From an uncultured Acetatifactor sp. (lineage in GTDB: Bacteria; Bacillota; Clostridia; Lachnospirales; Lachnospiraceae): a stretch of 64,000 nt of DNA. The stretch spans positions 1 to 64,000 of the forward strand of contig CANQNT010000003.1 of NCBI GenBank assembly GCA_947625255.1, given 5' to 3'. Position 1 is the first letter of the stretch. Every line of letters begins with the position of its first letter. Positions 8,933 through 18,070 of this stretch are shown piece after piece. A program made the translations under genes and the position numbers. Below the pieces are notes generated by a model. That model was not told where the DNA came from, ran no database searches, and saw nothing but the letters and a program-made list of their open reading frames with translations.

Positions 8933-9627
8933 GCAAACACCTCCCTGAAATAAGCGTCCACGGACTTGCCATGCTGCTCCCTGATATTGTCCACCGAAGT
9001 ATAAAGCAGCAGTTGACCATTGCGCAGAAAAATCACCTCGTCCAACACATTTTCAATATCCCCGATCAAGTGGGTGGACAACAACACCGTGGCCTCTGGA
9101 TGATAATTGTTGATAATTGTGCGTAAGATATAATCCCTGGCCGCCGGATCCACACCCGCAATGGGCTCATCCAACAGATACAGATCCGCCTGACGGCTCA
9201 TGACCAGAATCAACTGCACCTTTTCCTTGGTTCCCTTGGACAGCGTGTTCATATTCATGGATGGATTGATTCCAAGACTCCCCAGCATCGCCAAAGCCTT
9301 CTCCATGGAAAAATCCTCATAAAAGTCTGCAAAATATTCCAAAATCCAACGTACTTTCCGATTTCCGCTCAAATAATTACGGTCCGGCAGATATGCCACA
9401 TGTGCTTTGGTCTCCGGCCCCGGCTCATACCCATTGATACGAATCTCCCCATGGGTGGGCACCAACAGACCGTTTAACATCTTGATCAACGTCGTCTTGC
9501 CGCTTCCGTTCGGCCCCAAAAGACCGATGATCCGCCCCCTGGGGATCGTCAACGTGAGATCATTGACCGCATTGTAATTCTTATCGTAAGATTTGGTCAA
9601 ATGGACCAGTTCTATCAGTTCGCTCAT
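8926..9627 (-). CDS. ABC transporter ATP-binding protein
   Basis: A 233-residue cytosolic ATPase with Walker A GLLGPNGSGKTTLIKML (residues about 35-51), and the signature region MNTLSKGTKEKVQLILVMS, where LSKGT replaces the usual LSGGQ. Walker B is DLYLLDEPIAGVDP, and STHL holds the switch histidine. It couples ATP hydrolysis to the permease encoded downstream. The SKG signature is common in ABC-2 modules of this type. Its start is 32 bases from the gntR stop. Confidence 0.92.
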   Translation of the reverse strand: MSELIELVHLTKSYDKNYNAVNDLTLTIPRGRIIGLLGPNGSGKTTLIKMLNGLLVPTHGEIRINGYEPGPETKAHVAYLPDRNYLSGNRKVRWILEYFADFYEDFSMEKALAMLGSLGINPSMNMNTLSKGTKEKVQLILVMSRQADLYLLDEPIAGVDPAARDYILRTIINNYHPEATVLLSTHLIGDIENVLDEVIFLRNGQLLLYTSVDNIREQHGKSVDAYFREVFAC

Positions 9628-9658
9628 TTCACGTCCTCCTCAACCATAACAAAACCTA

Positions 9659-10030
9659 TCATGAAAACTCCTCTCCCGTCGTCTGCCGGATCAATTCCAC
9701 AACCTGATCCTCGGTATAGCCCAGCGCTTTCATCTCCTGCCAGAAATCCGCCACATGCTTCCTGGCCAGTTTCAGCCGGAACCTGCCGATCAGCGCCTCA
9801 TCCTCGGTCACAGTCCTGCCATTCGTGCGCTGCGTCTGAATCAGGCCGTCGCGCTCCAGCTCCCCAAACGCTTTCTGCATTGTGTTCGGATTCACCGCCG
9901 CTGTCTCTGCCAGCTCCCTCACGCTGGGCAATTTCCCCCCTGGCGGATAGATACCAGACACTATCTGTCGCTCAATAATCTCCACTAACTGCAAGTAAAT
10001 CGGGCGATCTGCCTTAAGCTCCCATGCCAT
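9659..10030 (-). CDS. GntR-family (YtrA type) transcriptional regulator
   Basis: A 123-residue protein with an N-terminal winged helix (PIYLQLVEIIERQIVSGIYPP, then LPSVRELAETAAVNPNTMQKAF) and a short helical C-terminal tail instead of a ligand domain. That is the YtrA subfamily plan. It probably represses its own operon with the ABC transporter genes. The 15-bp inverted repeat 28-61 bases upstream of its start is the likely operator. Confidence 0.9.
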   Translation of the reverse strand: MAWELKADRPIYLQLVEIIERQIVSGIYPPGGKLPSVRELAETAAVNPNTMQKAFGELERDGLIQTQRTNGRTVTEDEALIGRFRLKLARKHVADFWQEMKALGYTEDQVVELIRQTTGEEFS

Positions 10031-10057
10031 GTAGACCCTCCTTTCATCCGGGATTAT

Positions 10058-10091
10058 GTACTATTGTATTAATTACTTAATACAATAGTAC
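10058..10091. promoter_or_regulatory. Operator palindrome of the gntR-ABC operon
   Basis: GTACTATTGTATTAA (10058-10072) and TTAATACAATAGTAC (10077-10091) are perfect 15-bp arms around TTAC. The palindrome lies directly upstream of the gntR start, where a YtrA-type dimer would bind. The -10-like TATTGTATT elements inside suggest that the operator overlaps the promoter. Confidence 0.75.
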
Positions 10092-10149
10092 GATCGATCA
10101 ACAAATTTGTCAAGCTATTTCATAAAATTTTTCAGCGTACTTTTTCCTC

Positions 10150-10182
10150 AAAAAAGGACTTGCGAGCAGCCCCGCAAGTCCT
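10150..10182 (-). terminator. Terminator of the fucI-fucU operon
   Basis: AGGACTTGCG (10155-10164) and CGCAAGTCCT (10173-10182) are perfect arms with an 8-base loop, and a minus-strand T-run follows. It is 143 bases past the fucU stop; the sequence between shows no convincing gene. Confidence 0.8.
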
Positions 10183-10324
10183 CTTTCTTCCATATATTAC
10201 TATATATAATTTTTGACCCACACGAACTGCGGTCAACAGGAGCCGCTCCCCATTCTTTTTGCAATACCACAATACATTTCCCACAATGGCATGGATTGCC
10301 TTCGTGCCTGAGAATCTCCCCAAA

Positions 10325-10762
10325 TTAAACCACAACGCCTTTTTGGAGCATCACATTGGCATAAAGGGCGCTCTCGCCGGTAGCGATGACGGCATAGGCC
10401 TTTTTCGCTTCCTCGTAGAATGCAAAACGCTCGATGTGGCCGATGGCGGTACCGCCCCGCTTATCCTCGGCGGCAACCAGCTTCTCATATTCATCCCAGA
10501 TCGGAGTCTCCACCTTGTCGCCCGGCACCACTTCCATCAGGTTCACGGGCTTCTCCACATAAGTGTCCAGAGGGAACAGCTTCAGAATCGCCTCCAGCAC
10601 ATCACAGGCGCCATGACCGTCCATGCGGATGACAATCGCGTTCTTACCAATGGACTCCGAGGGAAAATTGCCGTCAGCGATCACAATGCGGTCTCCATGA
10701 CCCATTTCGCAAAGCACTTTTAATAATTCAGGGGATAAAATCTTCGGAATTCCTTTCAGCAT
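10325..10762 (-). CDS. fucU: L-fucose mutarotase FucU (RbsD/FucU family)
   Basis: FucU interconverts the alpha and beta anomers of L-fucose, feeding the isomerase. The 145-residue protein begins MLKGIPKILSPELLKVLCEMGHGD, containing the conserved histidine of the family, followed by IVIADGNFP and VIRMDGHGACDVLEAIL. A C-terminal YANVMLQKGV closes the fold. It follows fucI after 24 bases in the same operon, which distinguishes it from the ribose homologue RbsD. No fuculokinase or fuculose-phosphate aldolase is present in the window. Confidence 0.93.
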   Translation of the reverse strand: MLKGIPKILSPELLKVLCEMGHGDRIVIADGNFPSESIGKNAIVIRMDGHGACDVLEAILKLFPLDTYVEKPVNLMEVVPGDKVETPIWDEYEKLVAAEDKRGGTAIGHIERFAFYEEAKKAYAVIATGESALYANVMLQKGVVV

Positions 10763-10786
10763 CCGTCTCTCTCCTTTTTTCCGGAA

Positions 10787-12586
10787 TTACTTATACAAAG
10801 GACCATAAGCCGCGCAGGCTCTGAAATCCTGACCTTCCTTGTCCATGCCGAAAGCATTCCAGGCAGCCGGACGGAAGATCTTCTCAGCAGGCACATTGTG
10901 CATACTCACGGGGATCCGCAACATGGAGCACATGGTGATCAAATCGGCGCCGATATGGCCATAGCTGATGGCGCCATGGTTCGCACCCCAGTTGTTCATC
11001 ACATCGTAAGCGCTCTTGAAAGGTCCTTCCTTGCCGTCACATCTGGGAGCGAACCAGGTGCAAGGCCAAGTATAGTCAGTCCGCTTCCAAAGGATATCCG
11101 TTACCTCGGCAGGAAGCTTCACGGTCCATCCTTCCGCGATCTGCAGCATGGGTCCAAGACCCTTTACCAGATTCAGACGAATCATGGTCGCAGGCATCTC
11201 CGCCTCCGTCACAAATCTGGAAGAATATCCGCCGCCACGGAAGTAACCAAAATCAGCGGCATTCCAGGTAGTAGCGCCCATAATGGCATCGATATCCGCA
11301 TCCGTCACATCATACCAGGGCTTCATGACATGGTTGCCGTTCTCATCCACCGCTTGACCATTGGCATCCAGACAAGCGGCGCCGGAGTTGATCAAATGGA
11401 TAAATCCGCCGGCTTGCCTGGCGACACCTTCCAGTTCATAGCCGCCGGTAGCTTTCTTCACTGCTTCAGGGCTCCAATAGGTACGGACATCCGCGAAAAT
11501 CTGGGCACGGTTGGTCAACAGCTTCATGAACATCATGCCAAGTCCGTTGAGTACGTCATTCTCAGTAGCCAATACATAAGGCTCTCTTGCGCCGTTCCAG
11601 TCAAAGGAGGTGTTCAGCAGGGCCTCGGCGAAGTCACAGTTAGGATAGAAGTCCGTCCACTGACGCTGACCCTGGAAACCGGCTGCCAAAGCGTTATGGC
11701 CCACCATTTCCTCTTCACAGCCCTTAGGCAGATTCTTGTTGCCGTTCATCAGATCCTTGATGATGCACATCATTTTGACAACGAATTTCCAGTCCTCTTC
11801 AGTCTGCTCGGGAGTCTTCTGCACCTCGGGAGGATTCTTGTCGAAGCCTCTGATGCACTTCTCCTTGGTCCAGGCATAAGCCTTTTCAAACTCGGCCTTG
11901 TCATAGATGCCTTCGCTCATACGGCGGATGATCTCCACCTCGTCCACGGACTCCACGCGCATTCCCAAATATTCCTCAATAAAGGAAGGATCGATAATGG
12001 ATCCGCCGATACCCATACAAATGGAACCGATCTGCAGATAGGACTTGCCTCTCATGGTGGCTACCGCAACAGCGGCACGGCCGAAGCGAAGCAGCTTCTC
12101 TTTTACATCTTCAGGAATGTCGGTAGCATCCGCGTCCTGCACGTCATGTCCATAAATGCCAAAAGCGGGAAGTCCCTTCTGGGCATGGGTTGCAAGCACA
12201 CTGGCCAGGTAAACAGCGCCGGGACGCTCCGTTCCGTTAAAGCCCCAAACACCCTTGATGGTCTTGCGGTCCATATCCATGGTCTCAGCCCCATAGCACC
12301 AGCAGGGAGTCACGGTCAGGGTGATCTCCACGCCCTCTTTTGCAAAATAATCCGCGCAAACGGCGGCTTCCGCCACACGGCCAATGGTGGTAGGGGAAAT
12401 CACAACCTTAACGGGATCTCCGTTGGTGTAACGCAGATTCTCTTCGAAAAGCTTCTTTGCGGACAAAGCCATGTTCATGGTCTGCTCTTCCAGAGAACCT
12501 CTTACATTTAAGTAACCTCTTCTTCCGTCGATCGTGGGACGGATTCCGATGACCGGATATCTTCCGATCAATCTACTCTCTGCCAT
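10787..12586 (-). CDS. fucI: L-fucose isomerase
   Basis: FucI converts L-fucose to L-fuculose, a manganese-dependent ketol isomerisation in the cytosol. The start at 12586 ([20 protein letters not shown]) gives 599 residues, close to the 591 of E. coli FucI. The metal-binding glutamate and aspartate are seen in [13 protein letters not shown] and [10 protein letters not shown], with the same 24-residue spacing as E337/D361 in the E. coli enzyme. The open frame extends about 110 codons 5' but through the promoter, so the longer form is rejected. It diverges from an AraC-type regulator. Confidence 0.96.
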   Translation of the reverse strand: MAESRLIGRYPVIGIRPTIDGRRGYLNVRGSLEEQTMNMALSAKKLFEENLRYTNGDPVKVVISPTTIGRVAEAAVCADYFAKEGVEITLTVTPCWCYGAETMDMDRKTIKGVWGFNGTERPGAVYLASVLATHAQKGLPAFGIYGHDVQDADATDIPEDVKEKLLRFGRAAVAVATMRGKSYLQIGSICMGIGGSIIDPSFIEEYLGMRVESVDEVEIIRRMSEGIYDKAEFEKAYAWTKEKCIRGFDKNPPEVQKTPEQTEEDWKFVVKMMCIIKDLMNGNKNLPKGCEEEMVGHNALAAGFQGQRQWTDFYPNCDFAEALLNTSFDWNGAREPYVLATENDVLNGLGMMFMKLLTNRAQIFADVRTYWSPEAVKKATGGYELEGVARQAGGFIHLINSGAACLDANGQAVDENGNHVMKPWYDVTDADIDAIMGATTWNAADFGYFRGGGYSSRFVTEAEMPATMIRLNLVKGLGPMLQIAEGWTVKLPAEVTDILWKRTDYTWPCTWFAPRCDGKEGPFKSAYDVMNNWGANHGAISYGHIGADLITMCSMLRIPVSMHNVPAEKIFRPAAWNAFGMDKEGQDFRACAAYGPLYK

Positions 12587-12742
12587 AATACCAATACCTT
12601 CCTTTCTTTTATTGTTTCTTGTAAGGTTACAGCTCCGGTTCTGCCAGGGGACACCCTCGGGTCCGTATCCGCCATTACGTCCCGCTCTCACTTCATGCAA
12701 TGCATATCCTCTTCCGGTCCGTGTACCATAGTCACACCTGGG

Positions 12743-12811
12743 CAGTAACGTTTTAACTACTTCAGTTATTTTATTATAACATTGCGCGGGAGGGCTGTCT
12801 TGTGTTATAAT
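12743..12811. promoter_or_regulatory. Divergent promoters between fucI and araC
   Basis: For fucI, the minus strand has TATAAT at 12773-12778 with a weak AAGACA -35 about 17 bases upstream. For araC, the plus strand has TATAAT at 12806-12811. Only about 30 bases separate the two -10 boxes, so regulation would affect both. Downstream of the fucI start site, the sequence CAGTAACGTTTTAA (12743-12756) partly resembles a CcpA cre site; this last point is weak. Confidence 0.55.
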
Positions 12812-12907
12812 CTCTAAAAATGGTAAAATAGTTACTTTTCCGGAGATTGGATGAGCGCCCCGTAAACGGGGACCGCAGCGGCGATGGACGTAAAGAAAGG
12901 AACCGAA

Positions 12908-13765
12908 ATGTATCAATTAAGCTTTCACGAAGGAAAACAGCATGGAACAGTGGAATTTCCGGCGGAATATTATTATGTGGACAAGGAGCATCCCCAATAT
13001 CATATGGCTTTCCACTGGCACAAGGAATGGGAAATCATTCGGATTCTGAAAGGCAGCTTTCTGCTGCACGCGGATGAGGAGGAATATGAGGCCCAGGCGG
13101 GGGACACGTTTCTGCTCCGGGACGGAATGTTACACGGCGGCACGCCCACGGACTGTATTTATGAATGCTTCGTTTTCGACCTCCATGGCTTATTCCGCAA
13201 TATGGACGCGGTAAAAAAGTATCTTAGACCCATTTACCGCAACCGGGTGCTGCCTTGGATCCGCTTCCCCCGGGAGCAGGAGGATGTGAACGCCATCGTG
13301 GAGGAACTGCTGACCGCGTTTCGCCGCCAGGAGGGTCCGTGTCCCAGAGAGTTGATTGCCCTGGGAAACATCAGCCGCCTGTTCGCCCTGATCCTGGAAA
13401 AAGGATATGTGCTGCAGGAAACAGTCACGCCCCAGACAAGCTCCCGAAAAGTAGCGCAGCTAAAGACAGTGCTGGAATACATTGAAAGCCACTTTTCCTC
13501 CAAGCTTACTCTGGAAGAGCTGGCAGGCGTGGCAGGGATGAGTCCCAAATATTTCTGCCGCTTTTTCCGCTCCGTCACCCAGCAAACCCCGATGGATTAT
13601 GTAAATTATTACCGTATTGAACGGGCAGGGAATCTGCTCTCCTCCACGGATCTTTCCATTACAGGCGTGGGGATGGAGTGCGGCTTCAATGACGGAAGCT
13701 ACTTTGTCAAAGCTTTCAAAAAATATAAAGGAGTGACCCCGAAGCAGTATCGTAAAGGGGAATAG
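12908..13765 (+). CDS. AraC-family transcriptional regulator
   Basis: A 285-residue regulator with an N-terminal cupin sugar-binding domain ([18 protein letters not shown] near residues 37-54, [11 protein letters not shown]). The C-terminal double helix-turn-helix is [19 protein letters not shown] and [24 protein letters not shown], ending [11 protein letters not shown]. The start at 12908 follows AAAGGAACCGAA; an in-frame ATG at 12884 lacks a site. It is divergently transcribed from fucI and most likely activates the fucose genes, but the inducer is not shown by the sequence. Confidence 0.92.
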   Translation: MYQLSFHEGKQHGTVEFPAEYYYVDKEHPQYHMAFHWHKEWEIIRILKGSFLLHADEEEYEAQAGDTFLLRDGMLHGGTPTDCIYECFVFDLHGLFRNMDAVKKYLRPIYRNRVLPWIRFPREQEDVNAIVEELLTAFRRQEGPCPRELIALGNISRLFALILEKGYVLQETVTPQTSSRKVAQLKTVLEYIESHFSSKLTLEELAGVAGMSPKYFCRFFRSVTQQTPMDYVNYYRIERAGNLLSSTDLSITGVGMECGFNDGSYFVKAFKKYKGVTPKQYRKGE

Positions 13766-13866
13766 TCGAGGAGGATCCGATCTTTGCCAATACCATTAAT
13801 GGCGGAATATATTGCATCCCAATGTCATATATTTACGATAACCAACTCACTAAAAAAGGGTACAAT

Positions 13867-15297
13867 ATGTCCGAACATATACTACACGCGGCCCAAATCC
13901 CCTCGCCCTCAGATCTGGGGCTGGTACAGGACGGCCCCGTGCAAAACGGGGGCCTGCAGATGCCTCCTTACCAAAGCACGAATCCGCCCTTTACCCCCAT
14001 GGCCGATCAGCCAGCACAGCGTCCTTCCACGCAGGAAGGACCCCAGGTCCCTGATCCTATCGACTCTCCTTATGCCGGTTCCCTGAAAATCAGCGTGGTT
14101 TCCTCCATCGGCATGATTCCGGTGGAAAACGCCACAGTCGTCATTTCCTTTACCGGCGACCCGGACTCCGTTCTGGAACGACTGACCACCGACAGCTCCG
14201 GACAGACGGGAATCGTTTCTCTCCCCGCCCCTCCCCTGGAGTGGTCCCTGGACCCGGATTCCGAAAACCAACCCTATTCGGAATACAACATCTCCGTAAC
14301 AGCGGAGGGGTATGAGCCTGTTCTGGTATCCGGTTCCGAAATTCTGGCGGATGAACTCTCCCTTCAGAACATTCAAATGAACCCCCTGCAATTTACCGAA
14401 GAGGATGAAAAAGATGTGGTTATCCCGGCCCATACGCTGTTCGGGGACTATCCTCCCAAAATCCCGGAGGAGGAAATCAAGCCCCTGGCCGAAAGCGGTG
14501 AAATCGTATTGTCACGGGTGGTCATCCCCGAGTACATCATCGTCCACGACGGTGTCCCCTCCGATACCACGGCGCAGAATTATTGGGTGCGATACAAGGA
14601 TTATATCAAGAACGTGGCCTCCTGCGAAATCTATTCCACCTGGCCCGAGACCGCCATCTACGCCAACATCCTGGTGATCATGTCCTTTACCCTCAATCGC
14701 GTTTACACTGAGTGGTACCGCAATCAAGGCTATGACTTCACCATCACCTCTTCTACCGCTTATGACCAGAAGTGGGTCTATGGAAGAAATATTTTCGAAA
14801 ACATTGACTATCTGGTGGATTCGATTTTTGCCAATTATCTCTCCAGACCCGGTGTCCGGCAGCCAATTTTCACCTCCTACTGCGACGGCAAACGGGTGAC
14901 CTGCTCAGGCTTAAGTCAGTGGGGCTCCATGTATCTGGGTGAGGAGGGCTATTCCGCCATCGAAATCATCCGCTATTATTATGGCAACGATATGTACATT
15001 AACACCGCGGAAGTGGTTTCCGGAGTGCCGTCCTCCTGGCCGGGCTATAACCTGACCCAGGGTTCCACGGGAGAAAAGGTGCGGCAGCTCCAAACCCAGC
15101 TAAACCGCATTGCCCGAAACTACCCGGCCATCCCCACGGTTGTGGCGGACGGAATCTACGGACCCGCTACGGCGGACGCGGTGCGCATTTTCCAGGGCAT
15201 CTTCGGTCTGCCCCAGACCGGGGTGGTGGATTACGCCACCTGGTATGAGGTATCGGATATTTATGTGGGAGTGTCCAGGATTTCGGAACCGGGATGA
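13867..15297 (+). CDS. SpoIID-like protein with C-terminal peptidoglycan-binding domain
   Basis: A 476-residue protein. After a proline-rich N-terminus and a beta-sandwich-like section (about 70-180), residues about 235-390 match the SpoIID fold. VASCEIYSTWPETAIYANIL corresponds to the conserved SEM-x-SWP-x-EAL segment, and YCDGKRVTCSGLSQWGSMYL corresponds to the GHGVGMSQWGA block. The C-terminus (LTQGSTGEKVRQLQTQLNRI and VADGIYGPATADAVRIFQ) is a PG_binding_1 domain. SpoIID enzymes are lytic transglycosylases of spore engulfment. No signal peptide is seen, so this version may act in the mother cell or leave by another route. Start chosen at 13867; an upstream in-frame ATG exists at 13822. Confidence 0.7.
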   Translation: MSEHILHAAQIPSPSDLGLVQDGPVQNGGLQMPPYQSTNPPFTPMADQPAQRPSTQEGPQVPDPIDSPYAGSLKISVVSSIGMIPVENATVVISFTGDPDSVLERLTTDSSGQTGIVSLPAPPLEWSLDPDSENQPYSEYNISVTAEGYEPVLVSGSEILADELSLQNIQMNPLQFTEEDEKDVVIPAHTLFGDYPPKIPEEEIKPLAESGEIVLSRVVIPEYIIVHDGVPSDTTAQNYWVRYKDYIKNVASCEIYSTWPETAIYANILVIMSFTLNRVYTEWYRNQGYDFTITSSTAYDQKWVYGRNIFENIDYLVDSIFANYLSRPGVRQPIFTSYCDGKRVTCSGLSQWGSMYLGEEGYSAIEIIRYYYGNDMYINTAEVVSGVPSSWPGYNLTQGSTGEKVRQLQTQLNRIARNYPAIPTVVADGIYGPATADAVRIFQGIFGLPQTGVVDYATWYEVSDIYVGVSRISEPG

Positions 15298-15345
15298 GAG
15301 AAAAATCTTAAACGGCTTATGCCGCTTTTACTAGGTCTTCCCCAC

Positions 15346-15380
15346 AGTCGCCGCCACCCCTAAAACGGGTGGCGGCGACT
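15346..15380. terminator. Shared terminator between convergent genes
   Basis: AGTCGCCGCCACCC (15346-15359) and GGGTGGCGGCGACT (15367-15380) form a perfect 14-bp stem. It lies between the plus-strand SpoIID-like gene and the minus-strand CNNM gene ending at 15386. T-runs are short, but the stem is very stable. Confidence 0.7.
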
Positions 15381-15385
15381 TTACA

Positions 15386-16675
15386 CTAATCCTCTTCCTC
15401 ATCAGAAGGATGTCGAGTGATGAGTACCTTGCCCACGCGAAGACCTTCCATCTCCAGAACGGTAACCGTAATATCCTTATAGTCAAAGCTGTCCCCCGCT
15501 TTGGGAAAGCTTCCAAACATCTCCAGCGTCCAGCCGCCCACGGTCACGGAATCCGCTTCAAATTCATCCTCATCCCATTCCAGCAGCTCGCAAAGCTCTC
15601 CAGTGGTCACATTCCCATCAATTTCATATTCATGATCGCTTCGCTCCACGATTTCGTTCTCCAAAGCATCGGTTTCGTCCCAGACGCCCCCCACGATCTG
15701 CTCCAGTACATCCTCCATGGTAACAATTCCAATGGTGCTGCCATAATCATCCGTAACAATGGCGATATGGGTCTTATGCTGCTTCAGCATGGCCAAAATG
15801 GCAGGCAGCTTCATCGTCTTATACACAAAGCACGGCTCAATCAGCAGACTCTTCAAATCTACCTCCGACTGGTTCAGAAGCGCCTTATAATAATGATTCA
15901 AGTGCAGCACGCCGATAATACGCTCCCGTCTTTCATCATACACCGGCAAACGGGAAAACGAGGTCGTCGCGATCCGATGCCTAATCTCCTCCATGGAATC
16001 ATCAATTTCCAAAGCCTCCATGTCTACCCTCGGCGTCATCACCTCCTGGGCGGAAATGTCTGTAAAATCCAGGGCGTTTTGAAGCAGCTCGGATTGATCC
16101 TCATCGATAATTCCCTCATCCTCACTGCTCTCAATGAGGTCAATGAGTTCTTCTTCCGCCGCCTCGGCCTTTTCATCCTCATTCAGACTTTCCCCTTTCA
16201 GGGGGGCCGTGATGAGATTTACCAAACCACAAATGATCCAGGTCACGGGGCGCAGCACCACCATCAGGATCTGCAGAGGTCTGGCTACCAGCAAGGCAAA
16301 GAACTGGGGATTACGCTTTGCAACGATCTTGGGCATTGTCTCGCCGAAGATCAACACCAGTATCGTCAAAAGGACAGAAGCCACAGTCGTAAATACATCT
16401 TGTCTGGTCAGGGAAACATCCACTCCTGCCAGCAACAAAGCCATCAGCGTAGCCACGCTGGAGGATGAGATGTTCACAAGATTATTCCCGATCAGGATCG
16501 CCGAGAGAGCCTGGTCAAACCGATCGCAGATATACAGGGCAGTCCGGGCAGCCGTACTGTGGTTGGCCTCCAGCCGTGTCTTGTTTAAAGAAGAATAAGC
16601 GATTTCCGACCCTGAAAAGAACGCGGAAAAGCACAATAATACTACAATGGAAATACTATAAATCAATATCGTCAT
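15386..16675 (-). CDS. CNNM/CorC-type transporter-associated protein, second of a tandem pair
   Basis: A 429-residue membrane protein: DUF21 (CNNM) domain with about four helices (residues 1-190, including FFSGSEIAYSSLNKTRLEA and AILIGNNLVNISSS). A CBS pair follows at about 205-335 (VMTPRVDMEAL, FSRLPVYDERRERIIGVL, HKTHIAIVTDDYGSTIGIVTMEDVLEQIVG), then a C-terminal CorC_HlyC domain. Family members have been linked to magnesium or cobalt efflux and sodium/magnesium exchange; the annotation 'hemolysin' is historical. It overlaps its upstream paralogue by four bases. Confidence 0.9.
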   Translation of the reverse strand: MTILIYSISIVVLLCFSAFFSGSEIAYSSLNKTRLEANHSTAARTALYICDRFDQALSAILIGNNLVNISSSSVATLMALLLAGVDVSLTRQDVFTTVASVLLTILVLIFGETMPKIVAKRNPQFFALLVARPLQILMVVLRPVTWIICGLVNLITAPLKGESLNEDEKAEAAEEELIDLIESSEDEGIIDEDQSELLQNALDFTDISAQEVMTPRVDMEALEIDDSMEEIRHRIATTSFSRLPVYDERRERIIGVLHLNHYYKALLNQSEVDLKSLLIEPCFVYKTMKLPAILAMLKQHKTHIAIVTDDYGSTIGIVTMEDVLEQIVGGVWDETDALENEIVERSDHEYEIDGNVTTGELCELLEWDEDEFEADSVTVGGWTLEMFGSFPKAGDSFDYKDITVTVLEMEGLRVGKVLITRHPSDEEED

Positions 16676-17934
16676 GACTTACTCACCTCTTCCTGCTTAA
16701 TCCGAAGGGTAAGAATCCGCCTTTTCTCCATTTTCAATATGGTGATCTTAAGATCCTGGAACTGAAAAGTATCTCCCTCTTTGGGAATGTTACCAAAAGC
16801 GGCATAAGCCAGACTCACCATGCTTTTATGGGCGGCCTCGTCCTCGTCATAGTTTTCATAACCCATGCGGCCGAAGCATTCGTCAATTCTCATGGAAGCG
16901 TCCACATCCCAAGTATGGTCGTCAACCTTTACAAAGTTCTCCACCACCACGTCATCCTCGTCCCAAATGTCTCCTACCAACTCCTCCAGAATATCCTCAA
17001 CGGTGACCAATCCCTCTATACCGCCGTAATCATCCGTAACAATGGCCATATTGGCCTTCCGTTTATTCATGGCCGGCAGCAAATCCGCGATCTCCGTGCT
17101 GGCATGTACAAAAAAGGGCGGATCCATGATTTTCTTAAGGTCTACCTTATCCCTGTCTTTAAGATACGCCTTTATGTACTTTCTGCATGACAGAATACCC
17201 ACCACATTATCGATGGACTCATGATAAACCGGCAGCCTGGAATGGTGGACATTGCGGACCCGCTCAAGGATCTCATCCACCGAATCCATATCATCGATGG
17301 CTTCCATATCTACCCGCACAGTAAGGACATCTCCTACCGTATGATAGCCAAAGCTTAAGACGGATTGTACCAGTTCTCCTTTTTGAGCCTCCAGATTTCC
17401 TTCCTCGGCGATATTTTCCACCATGTCATGGAACTCATCCTCTGTCACGGAACCGCCCCCATCCCCGAACAGTTTGGCTGCGGCATTGCCCAACGCAGTC
17501 AGTAAAAAAGCAAAGGGCGTGCAAATATGCATGATGACTATCAGAGAACCCGCAATTGCCTGGGAAAAATGCTCAGAATATTTTTTCGCGATGTTCTTAG
17601 GAAGCAACTCCGCGAAAAAAAACACGATCACCGTCAGTACCAGAGTCGTTGCCGCCACGGCATTCGTACCCCACAACCTGGTCGCCATAACGGTGGTAAT
17701 GGAAGATGCCAGAATATGAGAAAGATTATTACCAATTAAAATCGTAGATAAGGCCTTGTCAAAATGATCCAGAATATACTGGACGTTCTTGGCGCCTCTA
17801 TCTTTCTTGTCCGCCAATAAACGAATACGGACCTTGTTAACAGAACTAAGGGCAATTTCACTGGCTGCAAAATATGCACCCATAAAAAGTAATACAATAA
17901 TGAGGAAGAGGGATATCCAACTGTCCCCGTCCAT
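16672..17934 (-). CDS. CNNM/CorC-type transporter-associated protein, first of a tandem pair
   Basis: A 420-residue paralogue of the next gene with the same order: DUF21 helices (FAASEIALSSVNKVRIRLLA, STILIGNNLSHILAS), CBS pair (VLTVRVDMEAIDD, HHSRLPVYHESIDNVVGIL, KANMAIVTDDYGGIEGLVTVEDILEELVG), CorC_HlyC tail. The start at 17934 begins MDGDSWISLFLII; the frame extends 14 codons upstream. The ATGA overlap with the downstream copy implies coupled synthesis, and the two may form a heterodimer. The pair has its own promoter at 18011-18039. Confidence 0.9.
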   Translation of the reverse strand: MDGDSWISLFLIIVLLFMGAYFAASEIALSSVNKVRIRLLADKKDRGAKNVQYILDHFDKALSTILIGNNLSHILASSITTVMATRLWGTNAVAATTLVLTVIVFFFAELLPKNIAKKYSEHFSQAIAGSLIVIMHICTPFAFLLTALGNAAAKLFGDGGGSVTEDEFHDMVENIAEEGNLEAQKGELVQSVLSFGYHTVGDVLTVRVDMEAIDDMDSVDEILERVRNVHHSRLPVYHESIDNVVGILSCRKYIKAYLKDRDKVDLKKIMDPPFFVHASTEIADLLPAMNKRKANMAIVTDDYGGIEGLVTVEDILEELVGDIWDEDDVVVENFVKVDDHTWDVDASMRIDECFGRMGYENYDEDEAAHKSMVSLAYAAFGNIPKEGDTFQFQDLKITILKMEKRRILTLRIKQEEVSKS

Positions 17935-18010
17935 GAGACAACCACCTAACCTTTCGCAAATAAAAAAAATGATCAATCAAATCCCCAATATGTTAAAAAA
18001 GCTTGATACT

Positions 18011-18039
18011 ATAATAGCCTAAAAGTTCTTTCTTGACAA
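18011..18039 (-). promoter_or_regulatory. Promoter of the CNNM gene pair
   Basis: The minus strand shows TTGTCA (18034-18039), a 17-base spacer and TATTAT (18011-18016), about 77 bases before the start of the first CNNM gene. Each box has one mismatch to the consensus. Confidence 0.7.
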
Positions 18040-18070
18040 GAGGCAATTTTATCTATCTCACAAAAGTATG

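Noticed and set aside
10132..10335. A 67-residue minus-strand open frame after fucU
   Set aside because: It spans the fucU terminator and overlaps the 3' end of fucU; there is no ribosome binding site.
10898..12511. A 537-residue plus-strand open frame
   Set aside because: It lies wholly antisense to fucI, whose motifs are unmistakable, and its composition (His/Arg-rich) is typical of antisense frames.
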